From: Bursaphelenchus xylophilus
Lineage: Eukaryota > Nematoda > Chromadorea > Rhabditida > Aphelenchoididae
Assembly: GCA_904066235.2 (NCBI GenBank)
Contig: CAJFCV020000001.1
Coordinates: 12,581,291-12,645,290 of the forward strand
Reading direction: 5' to 3'
Length of the DNA stretch: 64,000 bases
The position numbers were made by a program, and so were the translations under genes. Of this stretch, positions 34,001-44,663 are shown in pieces (the stretch's first letter is position 1; each line of letters opens with the position of its first letter). The notes beneath the pieces are model-generated. The model was not told the origin of the DNA. It worked only from the letters and a program-made list of their open reading frames with translations, and made no database searches.

Positions 34001-37000
34001 TCAGAGTGTTTCGCCCAGTGTGGGCGTAGTTTGATTCCAAAAAAGCTGAAACTTGCCGTGCTAAAATCTCATGCCATTACCTTTCGAATGGTGTATGTCT
34101 TGTCAATTCACTCCGTCATCACTAATTGACCTTTTTTTAAAACCGGTGCCTAGTATAATATCAGAGTGTTTCGCCCAGTGTGGGCGTAATTTGATTCCAA
34201 AAAAGCTGAAACTTGCCGCGCTAAAATCTTATGAGGTTACCTTTCGAATGGTATATGTCTTGTCAATTCACTCCGTCATCACTAATTGACCTTTTTTTAA
34301 AACCGGTGCCTAGTATAATATCAGAGTGTTTCGCCCAGTGTGGGCGTAATTTGATTCCAAAAAAGCTGAAACTTGCCGTGCTAAAATCTTATGAGGTTAC
34401 CTTTCGAATGGTATATGTCTTGTCAATTCACTCCGTCATCACTAATTGACCTTTTTTTAAAACCGGTGCCTAGTATAATATCAGAGTGTTTCGCCCAGTG
34501 TGGGCGTAGTTTGATTCCAAAAAAGCTGAAACTTGCCGTGCTAAAATCTTATGAGGTTACCTTTCGAATGGTATATGTCTTGTCAATTCACTCCGTCATC
34601 ACTAATTGACCTTTTTTTAAAACCGGTGCCTAGTATAATATCAGAGTGTTTCGCCCAGTGTGGGCGTAGTTTGATTCCAAAAAAGCTGAAACATGCCGTG
34701 CTAAAATCTTATGAGGTTACCTTTCGAATGGTATATGTCTTGTCAATTCACTCCGTCATCACTAATTGACCTTTTTTTAAAACCGGTGCCTAGTATAATA
34801 TCAGAGTGTTTCGCCCAGTGTGGGCGTAGTTTGATTCCACAAAAGCTGAAACTTGCCGTGCTAAAATCTCACGCCATTACCTTTCGAATGGTGTATGTCT
34901 TGTCAGTTCACTCCGTCATCACTAATTGACCTTTTTTTAAAACCGGTGCCTAGTATAATATCAGAGTGTTTCGCCCAGTGTGGGCGTAGTTTGATTCCAC
35001 AAAAGCTGAAACTTGCCGTGCTAAAATCTCACGCCATTACCTTTCGAATGGTGTATGTCTTGTCAGTTCACTCCGTCATCACTAATTGACCTTTTTTTAA
35101 AACCGGTGCCTAGTATAATATCAGAGTGTTTCGCCCAGTGTGGGCGTAATTTGATTCCAAAAATGCTGAAATTTGCCGTGCTAAAAATTCATGCCATTGC
35201 CTTTCGAATGGTGTATGTCTTGTCAGTTCACTCCGTCATCACTAATTGATCTTTTTTTAAAACCGGTGCCTAGTATAATATCAGAGTGTTTCGCCCAGTG
35301 TGGGCGTAATTTGATTCCAAAAATGCTGAAACTTGCCGTGCTAAAATCTCATGCCATTACCTTTCGAATGGTGTATGTCTTGTCAGTTCACTCCGTCATC
35401 ACTAATTGACCTTTTTTTAAAACCGGTGCCTAGTATAATATCAGAGTGTTTCGCCCAGTGTGGGCGTAGTTTGATTCCAAAAAAGCTGAAACTTGCCGTG
35501 CTAAAATCTTATGAGGTTACCTTTCGAATGGTATATGTCTTGTCAATTCACTCCGTCATCACCAATTGACCTTTTTTTAAAACCGGTGCCTAGTATAATA
35601 TCAGAGTGTTTCGCCCAGTGTGGGCGTAGTTTGATTCCAAAAAAGCTGAAACTTGCCGTGCTAAAATCTTATGAGGTTACCTTTCGAATGGTATATGTCT
35701 TGTCAATTCACTCCGTCATCACTAATTGACCTTTTTTTAAACCGGTGCCTAGTATAATATCAGAGTGTTTCGCCCAGTGTGGGCGTAGTTTGATTCCAAA
35801 AAAGCTGAAACTTGCCGTGCTAAAATCTCATGCCATTACCTTTCGAATGGTATATGTCTTGTCAATTCACTCCGTCATCACTAATTGACCTTTTTTTAAA
35901 ACCGGTGCCTAGTATAATATCAGAGTGTTTCGCCCAGTGTGGGCGTAGTTTGATTCCAAAAAAGCTGAAACTTGCCGTGCTAAAATCTTATGAGGTTACC
36001 TTTCGAATGGTATATGTCTTGTCAATTCACTCCGTCATCACTAATTGACCTTTTTTAAAACCGGTGCCTAGTATAATATCAGAGTGTTTCGCCCAGTGTG
36101 GGCGTAGTTTGATTCCAAAAAAGCTGAAACTTGCCGTGCTAAAATCTTATGAGGTTACCTTTCGAATGGTATATGTCTTTCAATTCACTCCGTCATCACT
36201 AATTGACCTTTTTTTAAAACCGGTGCCTAGTATAATATCAGAGTGTTTCGCCCAGTGTGGGCGTAGTTTGATTCCAAAAAAGCTGAAACTTGCCGTGCTA
36301 AAATCTTATGAGGTTACCTTTCGAATGGTATATGTCTTGTCAATTCACTCCGTCATCACTAATTGACCTTTTTTTAAAACCGGTGCCTAGTATAATATCA
36401 GAGTGTTTCGCCCAGTGTGGGCGTAGTTTGATTCCAAAAAAGCTGAAACTTGCCGTGCTAAAATCTCATGCCATTACCTTTCGAATGGTGTATGTCTTGT
36501 CAATTCACTCCGTCATCACTAATTGACCTTTTTTTAAAACCGGTGCCTAGTATAATATCAGAGTGTTTCGCCCAGTGTGGGCGTAATTTGATTCCAAAAA
36601 AGCTGAAACTTGCCGCGCTAAAATCTTATGAGGTTACCTTTCGAATGGTATATGTCTTGTCAATTCACTCCGTCATCACTAATTGACCTTTTTTTAAAAC
36701 CGGTGCCTAGTATAATATCAGAGTGTTTCGCCCAGTGTGGGCGTAATTTGATTCCAAAAAAGCTGAAACTTGCCGTGCTAAAATCTTATGAGGTTACCTT
36801 TCGAATGGTATATGTCTTGTCAATTCACTCCGTCATCACTAATTGACCTTTTTTTAAAACCGGTGCCTAGTATAATATCAGAGTGTTTCGCCCAGTGTGG
36901 GCGTAGTTTGATTCCAAAAAAGCTGAAACTTGCCGTGCTAAAATCTTATGAGGTTACCTTTCGAATGGTATATGTCTTGTCAATTCACTCCGTCATCACT

Positions 37001-40000
37001 AATTGACCTTTTTTTAAAACCGGTGCCTAGTATAATATCAGAGTGTTTCGCCCAGTGTGGGCGTAGTTTGATTCCAAAAAAGCTGAAACATGCCGTGCTA
37101 AAATCTTATGAGGTTACCTTTCGAATGGTATATGTCTTGTCAATTCACTCCGTCATCACTAATTGACCTTTTTTAAAACCGGTGCCTAGTATAATATCAG
37201 AGTGTTTCGCCCAGTGTGGGCGTAGTTTAATTCCAAAAAAGCTGAAACTTGCCCTGCTAAAATCTCATGCCATTACCTTTCGAATGGTGTATGTCTTGTC
37301 AATTCACTCCGTCATCACTAATTGACCTTTTTTTAAAACCGGTGCCTAGTATAATATCAGAGTGTTTCGCCCAGTGTGGGCGTAGTTTGATTCCAAAAAA
37401 GCTGAAACTTGCCGTGCTAAAATCTTATGAGGTTACCTTTCGAATGGTATATGTCTTGTCAATTCACTCCATCATCACTAATTGACCTTTTTTTAAAACC
37501 GGTGCCTAGTATAATATCAGAGTGTTTCGCCCAGTGTGGGCGTAGTTTGATTCCAAAAAAGCTGAAACTTGCCGTGCTAAAATCTTATGAGGTTACCTTT
37601 CGAATGGTATATGTCTTGTCAATTCACTCCGTCATCACTAATTGACCTTTTTTTAAAACCGGTGCCTAGTATAATATCAGAGTGTTTCGCCCAGTGTGGG
37701 CGTAGTTTGATTCCAAAAAAGCTGAAACTTGCCGTGCTAAAATCTTATGAGGTTACCTTTCGAATGGTATATGTCTTGTCAATTCACTCCGTCATCACTA
37801 ATTGACCTTTTTTTAAAACCGGTGCCTAGTATAATATCAGAGTGTTTCGCCCAGTGTGGGCGTAGTTTGATTCCAAAAAAGCTGAAACATGCCGTGCTAA
37901 AATCTTATGAGGTTACCTTTCGAATGGTATATGTCTTGTCAATTCACTCCGTCATCACTAATTGACCTTTTTTTAAAACCGGTGCCTAGTATAATATCAG
38001 AGTGTTTCGCCCAGTGTGGGCGTAGTTTGATTCCAAAAAAGCTGAAACTTGCCGTGCTAAAATCTCATGCCATTACCTTTCGAATGGTTTATGTCTTGTC
38101 AATTCACTCCGTCATCACTAATTGACCTTTTTTTAAAACCGGTGCCTAGTATAATATCAGAGTGTTTCGCCCAGTGTGGGCGTAGTTTGATTCCAAAAAA
38201 GCTGAAACTTGCCGTGCTAAAATCTTATGAGGTTACCTTTCGAATGGTATATGTCTTGTCAATTCACTCCGTCATCACTAATTGACCTTTTTTTAAAACC
38301 GGTGCCTAGTTTAATATCAGAGTGTTTCGCCCAGTGTGGGCGTAGTTTGATTCCAAAAAAGCTGAAACTTGCCGTGCTAAAATCTTATGAGGTTACCTTT
38401 CGAATGGTATATGTCTTGTCAATTCACTCCGTCATCACTAATTGACCTTTTTTTAAAACCGGTGCCTAGTATAATATCAGAGTGTTTCGCCCAGTGTGGG
38501 CGTAGTTTGATTCCAAAAAAGCTGAAACTTGCCGTGCTAAAATCTTATGAGGTTACCTTTCGAATGGTATATGTCTTGTCAATTCACTCCGTCATCACTA
38601 ATTGACCTTTTTTTAAAACCGGTGCCTAGTTTAATATCAGAGTGTTTCGCCCAGTGTGGGCGTAGTTTGATTCCAAAAAAGCTGAAACTTGCCGTGCTAA
38701 AATCTTATGAGGTTACCTTTCGAATGGTATATGTCTTGTCAATTCACTCCGTCATCACTAATTGACCTTTTTTTAAAACCGGTGCCTAGTATAATATCAG
38801 AGTGTTTCGCCCAGTGTGGGCGTAGTTTGATTCCAAAAAAGCTGAAACATGCCGTGCTAAAATCTTATGAGGTTACCTTTCGAATGGTATATGTCTTGTC
38901 AATTCACTCCGTCATCACTAATTGACCTTTTTTTAAAACCGGTGCCTAGTATAATATCAGAGTGTTTCGCCCAGTGTGGGCGTAGTTTGATTCCAAAAAA
39001 GCTGAAACTTGCCGTGCTAAAATCTCATGCCATTACCTTTCGAATGGTTTATGTCTTGTCAATTCACTCCGTCATCACTAATTGACCTTTTTTTAAAACC
39101 GGTGCCTAGTATAATATCAGAGTGTTTCGCCCAGTGTGGGCGTAGTTTGATTCCAAAAAAGCTGAAACTTGCCGTGCTAAAATCTTATGAGGTTACCTTT
39201 CGAATGGTATATGTCTTGTCAATTCACTCCGTCATCACTAATTGACCTTTTTTTAAAACCGGTGCCTAGTTTAATATCAGAGTGTTTCGCCCAGTGTGGG
39301 CGTAGTTTGATTCCAAAAAAGCTGAAACTTGCCGTGCTAAAATCTTATGAGGTTACCTTTCGAATGGTATATGTCTTGTCAATTCACTCCGTCATCACTA
39401 ATTGACCTTTTTTTAAAACCGGTGCCTAGTATAATATCAGAGTGTTTCGCCCAGTGTGGGCGTAGTTTGATTCCAAAAAAGCTGAAACTTGCCGTGCTAA
39501 AATCTTATGAGGTTACCTTTCGAATGGTATATGTCTTGTCAATTCACTCCGTCATCACTAATTGACCTTTTTTAAAACCGGTGCCTAGTTTAATATCAGA
39601 GTGTTTCGCCCAGTGTGGGCGTAGTTTGATTCCAAAAAAGCTGAAACTTGCCGTGCTAAAATCTTATGAGGTTACCTTTCGAATGGTATATGTCTTGTCA
39701 ATTCACTCCGTCATCACTAATTGACCTTTTTTAAAACCGGTGCCTAGTATAATATCAGAGTGTTTCGCCCAGTGTGGGCGTAGTTTGATTCCAAAAAAGC
39801 TGAAACTTGCCGTGCTAAAATCTCATGCCATTACCTTTCGAATGGTGTATGTCTTGTCAATTCACTCCGTCATCACTAATTGACCTTTTTTTAAAACCGG
39901 TGCCTAGTATAATATCAGAGTGTTTCGCCCAGTGTGGGCGTAGTTTGATTCCAAGAAAGCTGAAACTTGCCGTGCTAAAATCTCATGAAGTTACCTTTCG

Positions 40001-41479
40001 AATGGTATATGTCTTGTCAATTCACTCCGTCATCACTAATTGACCTTTTTTTAAAACCGGTGCCTAGTATAATATCAGAGTGTTTCGCCCAGTGTGGGCG
40101 TAGTTTGATTCCAAAAAAGCTGAAACTTGCCGTGCTAAAATCTTATGAGGTTACCTTTCGAATGGTATATGTCTTGTCAATTCACTCCGTCATCACTAAT
40201 TGACCTTTTTTTAAAACCGGTGCCTAGTATAATATCAGAGTGTTTCGCCCAGTGTGGGCGTAGTTTGATTCCAAAAAAGCTGAAACTTGCCGCGCTAAAA
40301 TCTCATGCCATTACCTTTCGAATGGTGTATGTCTTGTCAATTCACTCCGTCATCACTAATTGACCTTTTTTTAAAACCGGTGCCTAGTATAATATCAGAG
40401 TGTTTCGCCCAGTGTGGGCGTAGTTTGATTCCAAAAAAGCTGAAACTTGCCGCGCTAAAATCTCATGCCATTACCTTTCGAATGGTATATGTCTTGTCAA
40501 TTCACTCCGTCATCACTAATTGACCTTTTTTTAAAACCGGTGCCTAGTATAATATCAGAGTGTTTCGCCCAGTGTGGGCGTAGTTTGATTCCAAAAAAGC
40601 TGAAACTTGCCGTGCTAAAATCTCATGCCATTACCTTTCGAATGGTGTATGTCTTGTCAATTCACTCCGTCATCACTAATTGACCTTTTTTTAAAACCGG
40701 TGCCTAGTATAATATCAGAGTGTTTCGCCCAGTGTGGGCGTAGTTTGATTCCAAGAAAGCTGAAACTTGCCGTGCTAAAATCTCATGAAGTTACCTTTCG
40801 AATGGTATATGTCTTGTCAATTCACTCCGTCATCACTAATTGACCTTTTTTTAAAACCGGTGCCTAGTATAATATCAGAGTGTTTCGCCCAGTGTGGGCG
40901 TAGTTTGATTCCAAAAAAGCTGAAACTTGCCGTGCTAAAATCTTATGAGGTTACCTTTCGAATGGTATATGTCTTGTCAATTCACTCCGTCATCACTAAT
41001 TGACCTTTTTTTAAAACCGGTGCCTAGTATAATATCAGAGTGTTTCGCCCAGTGTGGGCGTAGTTTGATTCCAAAAAAGCTGAAACTTGCCGTGCTAAAA
41101 TCTTATGAGGTTACCTTTCGAATGGTATATGTCTTGTCAATTCACTCCGTCATCACTAATTGACCTTTTTTTAAAACCGGTGCCTAGTATAATATCAGAG
41201 TGTTTCGCCCAGTGTGGGCGTAGTTTGATTCCAAAAAAGCTGAAACTTGCCGTGCTAAAATCTTATGAGGTTACCTTTCGAATGGTATATGTCTTGTCAA
41301 TTCACTCCGTCATCACTAATTGACCTTTTTTTAAAACCGGTGCCTAGTATAATATCAGAGTGTTTCGCCCATTGTGGGCGTAATTTGATTCCAAGAAAGC
41401 TGAAACTTGCCGTGCTAAAATCTCATGAAGTTACCTTTCGAATGGTATATGTCTTGTCAATTCACTCCGTCATCACTAG
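31064..41479 (+). repeat. 160-bp satellite array B (about 65 monomers) with higher-order repeats
   Basis: Starts with the same monomers as array A and ends with the same kind of divergent terminal monomer (GCCCATTGTGGGCG, CCAAGAAAGC). Two higher-order structures stand out. A ~2,397-bp block of 15 monomers is duplicated: the CCACAAAAGC and CCAAAAATGC variants at ~32.6-32.9 kb recur at ~35.0-35.3 kb, and the GTCTTTCAATTC deletion at 33,779 recurs at 36,176. A 960-bp block of six monomers repeats at ~37.75 and ~38.71 kb (AACATGCCGTGC, GGTTTATGTC and CCTAGTTTAATATC variants all shift by 960). Confidence 0.95.
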
Positions 41480-41705
41480 TTTTTGACCCACATATTTTGC
41501 CATCAGGTGTCTTTTGGTTTGACGTTTTGGTCTCTAATGTGAAATCAAGGGGATAAAGTAATTTTAAATGCGACAAAAGTATATGACTACTATTTTTGGC
41601 GGAATTTTAGTCGCTATGATTACAATTTTTTGAGATCCCTGTATTACTCATGAGATTGTTGAACTTATGTTTGATTTTTTAGTCTTAATCTCCATTTCCT
41701 TACAG

Positions 41706-41858
41706 ATTCCTTCAAGTCCCATTAAACCTGTCCAGGCAACTTTCCAGCCGAGAAGAAGAAGAAGAATCTACGATTTTAATTTGATCTATTTGTTTCTTTT
41801 TTATTTTATCTTGCTTGCTTTGAAAGGGGAAGGGGAATGGGAGAAAAGGGCGGAGAAG
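41706..41858 (+). other. Candidate 153-nt exon, copy C
   Basis: Same splice-site pair and the same 51-codon frame as the copy at 20,896. Confidence 0.35.
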
Positions 41859-42011
41859 GTAAGTAATCGGAATTGGGTTGAATGGTGGTAATGCTGTAGT
41901 GCAGCCTAGGACGAAATTTTTATTAACGGGGCCGGTAGACAGCGTATATCTTAGAGATTTGATGGTTTAGTCTGGAAGTGAGAGCGCCACGGCGTTTGGG
42001 GTCAGGGGCAA

Positions 42012-42347
42012 CTCGGGTCAGGTCGACGATACCGTTTAGTATTTTCGCTTCGGGGCTTGGGAAAAAGGCTTTTTTGGAGAATTTGAACAAATTTTTGAAA
42101 TTTTTTCGCTTCGGGACTGGAAGAAGTGTTTTCTGGAGAATTGAGGTGTATCTTCGATTTTTTTAGGAAAATAGTGTCTTTAAGCGACGAGCAAATCAGA
42201 AAATCGTATCCATTGTTTATGTTTTCAACTGGAAGCACGGGATTTCATCCCGAAGCGAAGACGGTTCAAAATTTTGTTCCAATTCTCCAAAAAATCCTTT
42301 TTCCCAAGTCCCGAAGCAAAAATATTAAACGGTATCGTTGACCCGAG
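42012..42347. mobile_element. 336-bp inverted-repeat element, copy C
   Basis: Same ends and position in the block as in copy A. Confidence 0.6.
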
Positions 42348-42674
42348 GTGTCGTTCACCGATGTGTCCCTGAACCGAAATGTCAGGACGCGGAAGTGAGG
42401 GGTACCTAGAATTCTTTTAGTTTTTGGCTCTGAAAGGCGTTTAATTATGGCCGAATTATCTTGTCTCCTCTGGGGCATTGCGCGTTTTCGACCTAGGAGA
42501 CTGGCATCGTAGAAGGGTAGGATGCACTACGTAGGAGAGGAATAGGGCCAGGAAGCACAGTTGGGTTCGTGAGGGTTGTTTATCCTTCGTTTGTTCGGCC
42601 GTAAAAGCGCCATTTTTTATCGGTATTGTATTGTTTAAATCATCAAAGGGACGTTTGGAGGTTGGAGTACAACT

Positions 42675-42888
42675 CGTTCCAGAAAGTGCGTGGACCTTTC
42701 GTCGCTTTAGTTTTCCGCACTGTGCGTTTGACCTTTGCAACGTCCAATTCGAAAAGTCGCAGCGACGTAGGCTCTTTTCCAGCTACGTAGCCGCGCATTT
42801 TGGGCGCGTGACAACGATTGCACGATGCAAGAAAAGAAGAAAAATTCACTGTGCGCCGCGAAAAAATGCCTACGCACTTCCTGGAACG
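42675..42888. mobile_element. 214-bp MITE with ACT duplication, copy C
   Basis: Same termini and flanking ACT as the copy at 21,864. Confidence 0.7.
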
Positions 42889-43150
42889 ACTAGGAAAGAG
42901 GGTGTTTCGTAGCTTGCTATTGTTAGTTTACAGGGGAAGTACCCCAAGTGCGACGCTCACGAGGGAATGGTCTGAACTTCCCCCAGCGTTTGGGAAAATG
43001 ACTAGTACAGATGGATAGAGCAAGTCAACTTTGGTAAAAAGAGCCATTTTCCAGCTGCGGAATAAGCCCGGCCGACGAGAAAAATCGACCGAAAGTTCCA
43101 CAAAAATTTCCTCTTTCTCTTCCCTCGGAAAGGAAGAGCGGCGTTTAGTG

Positions 43151-43222
43151 GTTCGGTTAGCCGAGTGGATAAAGCATCCGCTCGATATTCTTTTGGGGGC
43201 GGGTTCGATTCCGGGGTCTCGC
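43151..43222 (+). other. tRNA-like sequence (A and B boxes), left arm, copy C
   Basis: TTAGCCGAGTGGAT fits the tRNA A-box/D-arm and GGGTTCGATTCC the B-box/T-arm, at normal spacing, on the plus strand. The T stem pairs only three of five and the acceptor ends do not pair well, so this is a tRNA-derived SINE-like head or internal Pol III promoter rather than a working tRNA gene. Confidence 0.55.
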
Positions 43223-43489
43223 GAAGGACCGTGATAAGGCTTTGATGAGCAAGATCAAACTCTAACAACCCAAAAAAATGTTTTGCCTTTTTCAAAGTCA
43301 AGTAAATCACCAAACGAGTATAACTTCGATGGACCATCGTTTTGAAGGTTCGGAAGCACCCAAAAAATTCATATTTTGACGTATTTTTTTTGGTATAATG
43401 CCCCTATAAAACGTATAAAAATGGCAAAATATTTTTTTTGGTTTGTTAGAGCTTGATCTTGCTCATTCAAAGCCTTATCACGGTCCTTT

Positions 43490-43561
43490 CCGAGACCCCG
43501 GAATCGAACCCGCCCCCAAAAGAATACCGATCGGATGCTTTATCCACTCGGCTAACCGAAC
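43490..43561 (-). other. tRNA-like sequence (A and B boxes), right arm, copy C
   Basis: Inverted counterpart of the plus-strand copy at 43,151 with a few substitutions; the boxes GGTTAGCCGAGTGGAT and GGGTTCGATTCC are unchanged. The two face each other across the spacer. Confidence 0.55.
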
Positions 43562-44663
43562 CACTGAACGCCGCTCTTCCTTTCCGAGGGAAGAGAAAGA
43601 GGAAATTTTTGTGGAACTTTCGGTCGATTTTTCTCGTCGGCCGGGCTTATTCCGCAGCTGGAAAATGGCTCTTTTTACCAAAGTTGACTTGCTCTGTCCA
43701 TCTGTACTAGTCATTTTCCCAAACGCTGGGGAAGTTCAGACCATTCCCTCGTCAGATTTTTTTCAAATTCAGAACACACATCGGTCATGGACTAAGCATT
43801 AATTCCTGGAAGTTTTAGCTCGCGCTTTGCAAGTGCAGCCGAGATATTGAACGATCTTTGCCGCCGAGAGAGCATGCGAAACGCGGAGAGCGGTCAGAGA
43901 GAAAAACAATTTTTGTTCATAACTTTGCCAGTTTCGTGCGGAAAAATTCGATTTTTTGTGGAAACATTACCCTCTATGGTAGAAATAGGCATAAAACTTT
44001 TCGTGCCAAAATTCAGCAAGAAGTCTCATATTTTCGCCGACTTTCGATTTTAAAATATCGGTTGTCTTTGCAAAGCGCGAGCTAGGATTCTCGCATATAT
44101 TTTAGAAAAAATACTCTAAATTTGTATCAAGTTTCATCAAAATCTGAGCGTCGCATTTGGGGTACTTCCCCTGTTAGCTGAAAGTGAGGGGTACCCTGGG
44201 GTTTTCAATCCAAATTACTTATACTCGGAGAGACGTTGGGCATTCTCTAGATTGATAATGTAGAGGGGTATGATGTATGCTTAGGGAGGGAATAGCTCCA
44301 GCAAGGATGGTTGGGTTAATGTGGTTTTTTATTCGTTACCCGGCCGTAAAAGCGCCATTTCTATCGCCATTGTGTCGTTTGAATTGTGTATTGAAGCCAA
44401 AATGGCAGATTCTACAGCGAAGGCAGGGATTCAGTCCCGGACGCATAACCAACCAGCCACTGGTCAACGAGTTCCCGTGATCCGCTGGGCATGTCTTCGA
44501 CTTCCAGACCCGTAAGAGCGGCACTCTCCATTCTTGTTCCTCCGGCTGGCTAGCCTCGGATCCATTGCAAATTGGGCAACCGGACGCTTGGCGGCCCTAG
44601 AATTTTCTCGCTAGCGGAAGAGTTCTACCTTCTGGTCGGAACCAGGCTTTGTGGAACACTCCC

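Larger units (their letters stand above)
42960..43751. mobile_element. 792-bp fold-back element with TCA 3-bp duplication, copy C
   Basis: Inverted arms of about 310 bp (42,960-43,268 and 43,443-43,751) begin CGAGGGAATGGTCTGAAC. TCA is duplicated at 42,957-42,959 and 43,752-43,754; copies A and B show the empty site GCTCAGATTT with a single TCA. Each arm contains a tRNA-like A/B box region; a spacer of ~170 bp joins them. No protein-coding potential recognised. Confidence 0.85.
42931..44173. mobile_element. PIF/Harbinger-like MITE, copy C, interrupted by the fold-back element
   Basis: The 450-bp element of copies A/B is here split after GCGACGCTCA in its left terminal repeat by the 792-bp insertion at 42,960-43,751, a clear nested insertion. 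The outer TTA duplication is intact. Confidence 0.8.
41480..44663 (+). repeat. Macro-repeat block, copy C (3,184 bp, with insertion)
   Basis: Same block as A and B, enlarged by a 792-bp fold-back element inside its TTA-flanked MITE. It shares diagnostic changes with copy D and not with A/B (GAAGCACAG near 42,554; CATCGTAGAAGGG near 42,506), so C and D are sister copies. Confidence 0.9.

Noticed and set aside
43151..43222. Functional tRNA gene
   Set aside because: A and B boxes are good, but the T stem has two mismatches, the acceptor ends pair poorly and no clean anticodon arm can be drawn.
42931..44173. Transposase gene in the fold-back region
   Set aside because: Frames up to ~120 codons on both strands are mirror images of the two inverted arms and include the tRNA-like stretch; no DDE-type motif is visible.
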